DNA of 64,000 nt from Nectonema munidae (Eukaryota > Nematomorpha > Nectonematoida > Nectonematidae): assembly GCA_030549495.1 (NCBI GenBank), contig JAUIRK010000931.1, positions 372,001 through 436,000 of the forward strand. The letters run 5' to 3'. Position numbers and translations under genes: made by a program. Below, piece after piece: positions 1-12,700 of this stretch. Under the pieces are notes generated by a model. It had not been told where the DNA came from and made no database searches. It worked only from the letters and a program-made list of their open reading frames with translations. Every line of letters begins with the position of its first letter. Position 1 is the stretch's first letter.

Positions 1-667
1 TTAAAATTTATCATTGCAAAGTTAAATTACGTATATATTTACTTAAAGAAACTTTAATCTTGCTAATTTTTATGCAAGTTCTTCCAAAATCAATTTTTGT
101 ATACACCGAACTAAAATGGCGTTCATTTTCACAACTTAAAATTATTGCAAATCTCGTATAACTGAAGAACATTTTTCACCAATAACAGGTTATTCACAGG
201 AGTTTAATTCGATAAAAGAAGATTCAACATTCGTTTCATCACGAAATTCCAAAATATTTCTATAACAATTGCTTCTTTATTATAAGATGATTATCAAAAT
301 ACCAACTATAAATCTTTTTAGATTTATATTTGCCGAAATGATAAAATTGGCTTGATTTAAATTCCTCATTTCTAGTATATATATTTTTTTCATTATAGCC
401 AATCATAACCTCTTTTATCTTTCAAAATTAAAATGATCTGCTAAGTGATTTCATTACATAAAGTATCCGTTATTTCATTAACACACACATTTTTGTTTGT
501 ATACCTAAGATACTTTTCTAATCCAAATTAATATTAGATCACAAAATTTTAAAATTTCTAAGGAATTATGATTTTTCAGTTTATTTTGTCAAAGTATCAT
601 ACTTCAATTGATTCGCACTTATATAGCTAAGAAGTGTTTTTATTTTATCCTTATTTTTTTCTAACAG

Positions 668-742
668 TATACAAATGCTTATCCTTCAAAAGTTCCTCTA
701 TCAAAATTTGCCTGGAAGGATATTTCTCGATTACACAGCGAG
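668..742 (+). CDS. FERM gene exon A
   Basis: Twenty-five codons between a pyrimidine-rich acceptor (ending ctaacag) and donor GAG|gtatac. Phase 0 at both ends. Carries the W-K-D-I strand typical of a FERM F3/PTB-like lobe. The preceding exon was not found in bases 1-667. Confidence 0.6.
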
Positions 743-3700
743 GTATACTTTTTTTGTCGTTATGCCCATCCAAACACAGTTGCATATCTTTTCAACATGT
801 ATATTATTTAAAGAATAATCCTCCATAGCTGGACAAATGGTAGGGATGGATAGCCACGATTGCAGCCGACAACTTGTTGTCCTTGCATACAACTAAAGAC
901 TCCATACTAACTATATACCACAAAGCTGTCTTTATTGTATTTAGTAGAATCTAGATGTGTAGAAATTGGTTTAGTCGCATGAACATGTTATTAGCGCTTC
1001 TATTGTAATTTTTGATGGCAAAAACGTGGTGCCAAAATTCCATCTACGAAAATTCGAGCCACGAAAAGGATAAAAAAAAATTAAAATAAAATAATCAAAA
1101 TGGGATTTTATCTGATATAAGGAAAAATAACGAATATAAAATAAACGGTTTTACAGTGGTTAGGATAAAGAAGACTAAAAAAAGATAAAAAGTTAATCAT
1201 TAAACCTAGCACGGAATAAATTTTATTCTAAAAAAGTTTAAAGTCTATCCTAGATACGTAGTAATTTTTCAGCACATGGCAGATTAAATAAGCGTATACC
1301 TAAGACTATAGCGACCATTATAGGAATATAACATCTGACAAGGGCTGAACCAAAAACATAAACTACCTAATAAACTTTTAATTTAACTAAATATAAGATA
1401 ATATGCGTATAGCAAACTGCGATTTTTTGATTTAAAATTGTACCCAAAGTTTTAAATTTTTGAGTAATTATTTAAGTATGCGTCCTCTTTGAACTTTCAT
1501 TATTCTCAATTACTTCGCGTCAGGTAATTTTTAATATCCTTCAATTTGTAATGGGGAGTTATTGTTTGAATTTTACAAAAGTGTGTTTAATCTCTGAAAT
1601 TATTGGAAATAATGGTTTCATTTGTGTCCTCTAAAAGAGTTTCAGAAAGGCAAATAAAATGTATACTTGCTTAGAAAACTGGGTCTTTTATTTGACTCTA
1701 TAGCTCTCGGAAACTAGGCAATTCTTAACAACTGGCTAACTAAACAATAATTTAAACTAACAGAACTATCTCCTTTTTGAAAATTTTCTCAAAGTCTTTT
1801 TGAGGCTTAATTTTCTGAGACCGAATTTTCTATTGTGAGTTTTCTGAGCGCACCTTTTATAACCATCCTCTCAACTATAACCTTACAAATATGTGTTATT
1901 TTATTCAAAGTCATTATTTATTTTAGTAGTAACTTGAATTTTTATAAGTATTTTATCAGTTTTTGATATATTAATCGAACTTCCACTTTATCAATGGTGT
2001 TTAGAAAAAGAAGTTTGAAGTTTCGTGTGTTCGCGTATTTCGATACTACACTGGAGGTGAAGAGAGAAGTCTGAATATCCTCTACTTGTGCAAAGAAACT
2101 CATAAGGCAAATCTCGCATTCAAGCAGACATTCAAGAGTGCTTCTAACTTTGACATTTTAAGTAAGAATTGTTTTTTTCATTTGTGTAGACAAGTAGATA
2201 TATTCTAAGCACATGTCTAGCAATTAACGTTATTAGTATACAACTTTTTTCGAATTATAAATAAAAGGCAACTCAATCAATCAAGCTATTGAAACTATTA
2301 TTTAAATGCAGTTTTTCAATATTCTTTTCTTTCTAATAAACCTGCGTATTATTCCTCAACCTCTTTCAAGCAATAAACCAGGCTTATTTCCTTTATAAAA
2401 ATACCTTATGAGAGATAATCGCATACAAACTCAATAATCAGATTTCTACAATCTAGTATATAATTAATACATCGTTAAAGTTATGGAGGCTGGGAGAGAA
2501 AAACTACATTTTTGTTGTTGACTTTCTTGCCATAATCCAAAAATGTTTATTATAAATAATTTTATTACAAACTTATTCGCTCACAAAAAAAACAAAAACA
2601 ATGGATAAAATGGAGCTTAAGCAAAATATTTTACCCTTTTGAACATTCTAGAAATCTGAAATGACATTGTGGATCTTCCTGAATTTATTGAAGATGATAA
2701 AATTGTTGTGACTTATTAAAAACATCAAGTCAATCCTAAACGTTTTAAACATTATAGGCCGATTTTTTTTCCAAAATTATAGATTTAAATATTTGACTGG
2801 GAATATAATTTAGAAGATTCGACTTTAATAAAGGCATAAAATCAAAAATGATCATGTTTGACATTTATTCATTTTGAGTAATAATTATTTATTTTAATGC
2901 TTAAGTTATTTATTTTTTTGTTAATAATAAAGGAATATATATATATACACTTTTTTGTTAAATGAGTTTAGGCTGAGCAAATATCCTGAATTGATAAGGT
3001 GATTTAAATTCTCAAAAATTAGAGAAAAAATTGACTACACAATATGTATAAACGTCCACTTTAATCTCTCCAGTCAGGCTCTACAACCAGGGCTGCTAGT
3101 TGGGGTGGAACTGATTCTAAAAAATCTTGGCCTTTTAAAATTTTTTACCTTAAAAACTTAAATAAAGATTTTATCATTTTTGCGTCCTTTTCTTAATTTA
3201 TAACAAAAAATGTGTAATTTTATATTTTTGATTACACCTTTGGTTGCACATGGCTTTTCTACTCATGCCTTTAAGCTTTTATCAGTTCCCTGCTCAAATA
3301 CAGGGCTCGAGAGAAGAATTCCTGGTCTAGAGCGCCCTTAGTGTAATGTAAAGGAAGAGAGACAATAGAAAGGTTTGACCTTTTTGGACCTCAATTTTTT
3401 TTTAGAAATAATATTTTTAAATGTTTAGATCTTTTCTTTACTGCTTATTTCATAAAGGGTATATGACTTACTTATTTTTAGATTTTGATTTAAACAGTCA
3501 TTTAAAAAGCGTCAACATAAATGAGATTCACGGGAGCGAATGCCGTTGCTGTTACGACGATTCTTCTAAACTTGCTCACGATCACCACAGCAAAAATTCA
3601 AAACTTGTTAGTTCCCTTCCTCATTCCATAAAATTCAACATGAACAAGAATAGCAAAGTTCACAAATCTCCCTCCTACATTGTATGCTTTTCTATTTTTT

Positions 3701-6700
3701 TCAATATATGATCTCCGATGTTATAGTCCATAGATTTTATGATGCGTTCAATTTTTTGTTAGCACGTGCAGTCATCATTTGTTCTTCATATAGCACATCC
3801 TCAGAGCGACAAATATACATTTAGTGGCTGCCTAAAATCGATATATCATTGATTTTGGAATTGGCTTTTTTAAATCATTTTGGCTCACCACAGCAACTAT
3901 GTCCTTTAACCCATTAAGCACCATAGAAATCAGACGATATTTAAAAAAAACGCGGACGATTTATATTCAAAGTCATTGAAAAGAGCAGACGACGATGAAG
4001 TTACTTATGTTCCCAAATGGGAACATTGGGACTTAATGGGTTAACGCAAAAATTCCCTCTAATCTATGCCAATATATTTGTTTGAATGGACGGAATCTTA
4101 GCATTTTTATTAGGAAAAATTCAAAAGCTTTAAATTGTTTAAATATTTTCAAATAAAATCAATTTTGTATGCAATAACCCATTTATCATGATCTACTGTG
4201 CAAAGAAAAATCCTTTCCTGTAAACTTTTTATTTTGGATACAATTTCGTTTTTCTCAAACAAAAAATGTGCATCTACGAATTATTTTTCTCGAATTTTCA
4301 TACGTCAACTATAAAATCTGGATGTTTTAGGCACATATATCTATTTTATTATTCTTTTATTGATACGTGAAATTTTATATACCTATCGTGTAAAAGACAA
4401 AAAGTTTCATTTCTATGTTTATATGGAGTAGTGAATATCGTTTTACCTTGAGCTATAAAATATCTTGAATAGATTCTGCAAATATTTGCTTGCCTTTGAA
4501 CATTAAAATGTTGATGAAGTCTTGGACAAATTTTTATCAAACTTTTATCTTCATTTACAAATAATTATTTAGAAAATTTTATTATTAGCCGTTAATTCTG
4601 TATTCTCAGTGTAATCCGCCTTATTTTCTTATTAATAAATTAATTAAGCACTGTCTCCTGGCTTGTATTTATTCCTTTTCTTTTCATATCTATTTTTTAT
4701 AGAAACCTACTATTTTTTCTTCTCTTTTTGATTCTTTTAGTAAAGGAATCCTGTTTAATAATAATAATATTTTTATGCTTTTAATCCTCTTTTAATGTTA
4801 AATGTGTCATAAATTGCTAATATATTTTGTTTTAATAAAGCAGATCTCTCGAATATAGCAGGTAAATTATGAAATTTTGGTCTCTTTTTGTACTTTCCTT
4901 TTGCATGTTTCTTCCGTGTTCTTTGGTTTAAGTGTTATTCGTTTTATACTCTTATTTATTTTCTATACAATGCAACCTCAATCCTGAGAACAAGCTTTTT
5001 GTTCCGATACACGAAAATATGGATGTCGTTTGGGCTTGGCTAGAAGCTGCCAAAAGTCTAATTAAAAGCTAGCCAATATTTTTTATTAGGTGGCGGGCGT
5101 TTAAAAAACGTCATGTTTTGTTCGAGATCTAAGCGAGAGTACAATAAAAAGTGAAACAAAATCAGGAAAACGTTTGAAATTTCGCTTACTTGAGATTTTT
5201 GTCTAGTTCTGGTCTGCGAGGTTCTACTCTACTCTCGCTATATAATAATTATTTTGTGATTCTTTCTAAAATCATTTTTAACTTTATCTTTACTCAGATT
5301 TATGCAATATTATGTTAGGTATTCGCACTATTTTATGGCAAACATTCACGAACACCTTATTAAGTTTAAGGTGTACTTAGGATACATAATAAAGTGGTTT
5401 TTAAATTTTGTCCTTTCAATTACCCTCCGATTTTAAGTTCTAAAAGGATACTTATAAAAAGTGACGAACTAGTACCAGTTCCGCCCGAGCCAGTTTTTAG
5501 TTCCCCCTCCTCATAAAACTTCAAAACCATAAAAACGAGATAATATGCGTAAAACAGAATGGCGAGACTGAAAGGCTATTGAAGGAGAGTAAATAAATAA
5601 ATTGTAATCTATTATAGTCTCAGCAAATTTCCAAATGTGACTAAACACAAAATTCATCGGAAATATATGCTAACGCCGAATTAACTATTAACAATAAAAT
5701 GTCCTTAAAAAAATATCCTTCTAGTTAATAAGAGCAAAAATATGAGATAAATTTTATATGCATAAAAATACTTACAGCATGCCAATTAAATATAAAAGAG
5801 AATATTGGCAGAAAATACCTAACATCACCAGCTACTTCTTTTCTACAAATGACAGATGCTATAAATCCTAGGAACACAAAAGAGAAAAATATTTTGAGCA
5901 ACAGCTGTGAGCGTGAAGTACTTACAACCTCGAATTTAATATATCATACTTCTATTTCTTTAGAAGCACTTTATGTTTGCAGTAAAAGATAAATAATGAT
6001 TTGACTTGCAAAGGAAATTATCATTGTTCTTGAACGCAGATGAACACTTTTTTAAGACTTAGACGGGAACAGCATACAAAATGTTTAGAAATTTTTCTTC
6101 TAGATCAGGAATATTCGTAGCTGTTGTTTCACAGAGTGTAAAATTTGAAGCTGGTTTAAAAACATGAGTAACAGGTGGAGTAGTTGGAGAAGGAACGGGT
6201 AATCTCTCCTCTACCCTCTTTTCACCCCTCTGAATTCCTCATTGTATTACATAAAATGTAATAAAACAGATTTAGACCATTGAAGGCATCGTTTTTCTTA
6301 CTTAGTGCAGTATCACAAAAAGCATAGTTATACATTTCATAGAATACACTTTATTATTTTATAATGACATTGATAGCCAAAGGGATTATTTTATTCAAAT
6401 TGTAAAAACATTTTATTTCGGCTTGCAATAAAGGACAACACATTTTAAAGCACACTTATGGTCATCTGTTCTTAAGTTAAGGGAATTAAGCATTTAATCC
6501 CACCACCCGCAAAAAAATTATTTAGACTCCAGTTGGGGTCGCGACCCCTAGGTTAAAAAATGTATTTATAAACCGTTGTTTGAAATTGTTTTTTGTATGC
6601 ATCTTTTTCGTTCTTATTTGTTCTAGCATCTTCCTTAAAGTAATTCAATTTTTGTATTTCATTTTCAAATAGTTTTTGTAGTCTACCTTTACTAGACCAT

Positions 6701-9700
6701 TCTGCCAAGATAAATTTTCTAGAATCGCAGTGGCATAAGTTCACGTAACCCAAAATATAAAATTTATAACTATTTTTACTTCTAAAGATAACTTCATCTT
6801 TAAAAAAGGAAAATAAATTTAAGACAAAATGTCCACTCCCAAAAGCGTTGAAGAGATTATTGAAAATAATCCGATTTTACGTATACTGAGTAATGTCGGT
6901 TAGCTTACTGAATTGAAATGTTTATATTATTTTTATAAAGCATAAAAAACTGAAAATTTTCATTTTAATTGCTGAAATGGCTTCGATTCATAGTTTTCAA
7001 AATCCGGCCTCTAACTCTGAAAACCTGGCACAAAATAGGGATAATAATAAAATTAGAAGATTTTAAAATAATAATAGATCTAATATTAATAGATATTTTA
7101 TCGTGTACATTTGCTAATATTTTAATAAATTCATAAATAAAAAAGCACACAGTTTTCAAGCATAATCTTTTGATTTGAGAGCTTGAATTAAAGAAATATG
7201 ATTTACTTTCTATGCTATTCTTTATTTCAAACAAGCCTTACATGTTAATAGTTGCATTTTATTTTAGGCTGTGAATAAAATGGACAAATTGAAGAGTATG
7301 GTTAATTTAACTGATGGAAAAACGCATTCTACAGAAAATAATGCAAGTTTTAAACAGAATAAAGGTTTTATAATTCATCATACCTTCTATTATATAATTG
7401 AATACAAAATTTGATTAAAGTTGATATAAATCTACGTTACATGGGTGTATGTATCGGTCAAGAAAAGCCATTAACAACTTTTTATACTATTACTCTAGTA
7501 GGCGCATACGTGTCTCTTTTTTGATAAGGCACACTTTGCAATACTACTAAATCAGTGCGCGACCTTAATTGGAGTATTTACATCAGTGGCGGATCCAGAA
7601 ATTTCTTATAGGGGGGGGGGGGGGGGGCGAAATCTATTTAAATTTTTTTGCAATTTTGCTAAAAGTCTTGAGAGAATATGACACCTGTATTATGTCTTCT
7701 AGAATTCGACTTGTCATATCGTTGATATAAACGTAATCAACTACCAACAAGTATTGTTTTAGGAAAAAGCAAAATTAGTAAGGGTAATTTTCAAAGCCAT
7801 TTTTTTATAGGGGAGGGGGGGTAGCAGAGATGTAGCTAGTGGGGGCGCCAGGGGCGGTCCGCCCCGGGCGGCAGATTTTAAGGGGCGGCATTTTGTCCTA
7901 AGTTCATTTGTTAAAATATTCCATTTTATTTTTGGTTTAAATTTTCTGTTCAATTTAATCGATTTCAGTTTTTTCTACTTTGAAGACCCTAACTACAATC
8001 AAGTCTTCGCCTGACCGTTAGCGTACGGACTTGAATTTTTGGAGGCTTTTGAAACTCAACGTCATAAAGGGCGGCAGATTTTACAACCGCCCCGGGCGGC
8101 AAAAGTGTTAGCTACGCCTCTGGGGGGTAGGCCCATGAGCCCCCCCCCCGGATCCGCTACTGGTTCACACCTCATAAAATTTTGAAATTAGAAGTCTTTA
8201 GAGTGCGCATCGCTCTTAAATATTTTTTTGCAGCCTGAAAATTTACCAGGATAAAGGTGAATGCTTAAAGTAAATAGCTTAAATGATCTTATCTTCAAAA
8301 TAGAAAGTATTTTATTATTTGCTCACTCGTGTATGCTTGCAGTAGTTCTATGTAAATAATGTAAAATTTAGTCAGATGAAAATTCAATAATGGAAACATC
8401 GTCAGCTAGCCCTCCTCTTAAAACGAATAGGGATTCATTGCAGTGCTCAAGAATGGACAAGAGGGCTTTTGAAAATTTTGCCTAAACGCTACCGTACTTT
8501 CCTATACATGATTTCACTTTTCAGTATTTGGTTGATTTTTTGCAATGAGTTTTGGTGTATTATTTTTAATATAAACAATTCACTACTGATTTTACAAGGA
8601 AAAAATAGGTATTCAACATTTTTGTGATTTTACGTGATGGAGTAGGGCGAGCCTGGCTTTTTTGCTACCTTGAATTTCCTTAGTATTTGGCATCGTATGA
8701 AAAAACTATTGATTGTGAATAGTTTTTTACCTCTGTGATTGATTAATTTAATCATTTTAATAACTTCAATTTTTTTATTTTGAAATGTCTCTGTAAAATA
8801 GGCGTCGATTTAAATTATAAAAATTATTAGGAGATAAAGTAAAATAGGTTACGCAAACATTTATTAACTAACTCATTGTATACTTTCATTTTAATGGTAG
8901 GTGATAATGAAATTAGAACAAGAAAGTCTAGCGATCCTTCAACTGAAAATCGATCAGAATGGGAATCTAGGAATCAAAATATCTTTAGCACATACCAAGA
9001 CATGTCACAAGTTAGGATTGCAAATGAAACTTCGCCTCGTGCTTCAAATGTTTCTTTGCCCACTAACCTGGAAGCCAGACGAAAGAAGCCAATCTCAATT
9101 GATCTTTCTCCTTGTGAGTATTTCTAAATATGCAGCAATATATTAAACTGATTTATATCCTATAGATCTAACTGATGAATCCTTAAACCTTTGTTTAATT
9201 GATTACTATACACGATGGACATTCCATTCAGAATCCATGATTGACCTTATTTTAAATTAATTAAGCAATTTTTGTTGTGTTGAAGTTGAGGCAACAGACT
9301 TAAAACTTTGACACATCCGAAGTTCGAAAATTTTATTGTGCAGGAAAGTTAGAAATAATCGTAGGACTGATGTATTAGTTGTATTTGATTACAACACTGC
9401 CGCATATTAAGTCGCTTATTATTTACAAATAATATTTGTTCTGAAGATAAATTTATTATTCAAGAGTAAAATACGAAGATTTCAAAAACATTTTTTGATT
9501 GTATCCAACACTTTCTTAAATAACACAGCATATTCTGATAAATATCCAATGCAGTCAGATGTTGTCGTTTGATTAAAAGCGCTATATATGCTCTCTTTCA
9601 ATTGTTCAATGTAATTACACACTACTCAAAAAGTATACAATTTTTCAAAAATATATGCGTGTATACTTTTTCAACAAAGATTACCTGTAAATTGCTCATG

Positions 9701-12700
9701 CAGCAGTGTTGTAATAAAATTTGCAACCATTTTCAAAATATCTAAATATACACGATTATTCAAAATCTTAAACAAACTTTTTTTTGAAAATATTTGAGAA
9801 TGTAGAAAAAAATTTTATGTGAGTATTATTCATTTAAATTGTAACAAAGTAATGTTGTATCGGTGCTGGCTTAATAATGGCCTTATTTTTGCTTATTCGT
9901 CATCGGGATTTTTTTAATATTCCCCCATTTGTTGAGCCGAAGAGATGGAATAAAACGAAACTTTCATTTTGTTTAAATATTTCTGTGAATTTCAAATACA
10001 GGATTACCCTATTCTTTGCTTCCTTTTGGTTGTAAAAATAACAGCACAATGCATCATAGTTTAAGACATATGTTCTCAACCCCAGGATCGCGATCTTAAT
10101 TAGAATCGCGAGTGTTTTCCTAAAAGTCTTCTTCAATGGTGGCATACGATTTCAAAGTTACGTACCAAAAAACTAAGTTATAATAAATACTGGAATTGAC
10201 TACGCTTTCAATTTTGGTACGATACTTCTTTAGCTTTTGTCTGCCAGTTTATATTCATACATAAACATCACTCAAATGCAACTGGACACGAACATACGCA
10301 AGTTCAAACAATCTTACCCTATATTCCTCTGAAGCATTTAGTTGCTTTTTTAATTTATGCCTGCCAGTTTAAAATCACACTTACTCATTACTCTTAATTT
10401 ATTCATGTATCGGCAGCGCCATTTTATATATAAGGTAATCGGAATCCGTCAAAAAATTGGGATCGCTGCATCACTATAACACAAATAATAAAAAAAAAAT
10501 CAAAACATTGAATTTGTTGGGTGATTAAAGAAAAATGTTCCTTCGTGATAAAAGGAGTACTTAACAAATCTTTTACAAGGACAGATTATTTACCTCGACA
10601 TGGGCGAATATTCAACTCAAAAATTAGATTAATATAATTTTTAAAATTTATTTTAAAAGAATTTGTGTCTGAAACTCAACCGTAAATTAAGTAAAGTAAT
10701 ATGGAAAGTCTACTTACTCACAGGCCAAACAAGTCTTTTATGATATTATGGAGATATAAAATTTTAAAAATTCAAAATGATTGGTGGAGCGAAAAGCTCC
10801 TCCTCCTGATATGCGCCCCTGATTACAAGAAAGATCCAAAGATACCCATATTTATTTACCTATTTAACACTGAATCTGTCTGACTTTTTACCAAATCTTT
10901 GCTGTGATCGATTAATTTAAATAATAATCTTCATTTGTTCTGCTGTCGCTGTTTTTAGAGTTGGTTATATGTTCAAAACAGGACAAGAACTTGCTGCTTT
11001 AAGTACACATGTGACTTTAGAACAAAACATTTAGATTACCATTAAATTGATATATTATTGCTAAATACATATCATTTTGCACTAGCCACTTCTAAGTTTA
11101 ATCTAACCATAACCAAGGCTTTTCCATTATCCTCTTTTTTTATCTAATATAATTTAATACTTGCGCTTGTCATTAAATAATTTAGTGTAAGTAGCATATT
11201 AAACGTTCTATTACTTATTGTTCTATAAGATGCTTTTGTTTGTTGTAGCTTATTCACATGGCGGCGTTGCAAAAAATAATAATATGCAAGAGCCTAGCCG
11301 TGAAAACCATGAAGAAATTGAACTTAATAAACTTACTGGGCTAAAGAAGTTCTTCAACAAAAAATCCCTTGCAGTGAAGGCTAGAGCACTACGATCAAGC
11401 GAGAGTTTTTCAAAGTGGCACTTTCCATTAATAAAGACTTCAGACAAGAAATTTCATTACCATGTCTCATATTCATCTTCAATCAAAAAAACTAACCACG
11501 AATCTCTGTCGATTTCCGATTTGGATAAAAACAACAATAAAGCAAACCCTCGCCTTATGACAAATGTTGACTTTCTGGATAGCTTAGAAGATAGCGATAT
11601 AATTTCCTGCCCAAATAAAGGAAAAGGCTTTCATAAGTCTAGCATATCGGATCCTTACTTATCTAATTCATCTGCTGTAAGTTTTAAATACAATTTTAAT
11701 TCACAAGTTCTGCAGTTTTTGCAAAGCTTCACTCCTGAATAAATAATCAAATATGCGGTGTTCTAAAATCTTAGGTATTATTAGAGATGTAAATATTTAA
11801 AAACAACTTAGTCTAGACTAGTACTCCACAGCTTTTTTTCATTTGCAATAGACATATGTTCATTTCGAAATTCAGCATCACTTCGGCAGTAAATTATACT
11901 AACCGTCTTTTTAACTTTCATATTAAATATTTTGCAATTCAGAATGTAAATAGAAGACCTTCCGGTGATCTAATCAAAGAAGCTTATAAAAATCAAACTT
12001 TAGGTAAGAGTAAAGGCAGGCTAACGATGACATGGATACAAATAATCAAAAAAGACATGAGCAATAGACATTTAGCATTAGGGGACGAGCAAAATAGAGA
12101 TGAATGGAGACGCAAAATAATGAGAGATTAGATGCCATAGTGGTAAAAACCGGCTAAACCTCAGCGTGCTGGGAACACTAGCGGTAAAATTGATTATTAT
12201 TTTTTTTACTTTCATACAAGGCGGTTTAATCATGTTTCAAATAAAATGGATATATAAGAACTCAGAAAATAGCTTTCTTTTGAAATTTAAAAGTATAAAA
12301 ATGTATTGAGCATATTACTTTTTTAAACAATTATTAACAAAGTATTCATAGGAAACTTTATTTTTGCTACATTTTTGAGTTCTCAGTTCATAAAAATTAG
12401 AAACTATTAATCAAAGAGATTTCTTGTTCATTTAGGTCTACGAGAAGGGGGGGGGGTTAAAAATATTGTAATCAGGTCAACGAGGTGACTGCTTCATACA
12501 TGAGGATATTTTCATTCAATTTCTCTCTAAAATTTTGTCAAAATTTGAGTATTAATTGCTGTTAGAAGTAAATGAATTTTTTGTTGAATATATTTTGTAT
12601 TTGTTAACAATACTTAACTAATTTTGAGCTTAATTTTGTTTGCCTTAGATAAAATAATTTTTAAGATATTTCAAATGATATTAAATTTTAGAAAATTTAG

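Noticed and set aside
634-828. 64-codon open frame
   Set aside because: It is a shadow: the better reading is the 75-base exon at 668-742 in another frame, bounded by good splice sites.
6829-6898. ATG-started frame (MSTPKSVEE...) as an extra FERM-gene exon
   Set aside because: Its available donors leave phases that do not fit the next exon, except a weak gtcggt site; not needed for a consistent gene model.
6515-10110. Single hAT element bounded by GGGGTCGCGACCCC at 6.53 kb and CCCAGGATCGCGATC at 10.08 kb
   Set aside because: The two motifs resemble hAT ends of one family, but lack target duplications and span several exons of the FERM gene; more likely two separate truncated relics.
10701-10883. 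60-codon frame as a gene
   Set aside because: No family resemblance, no splice or start context; lies in an intron of the FERM gene.
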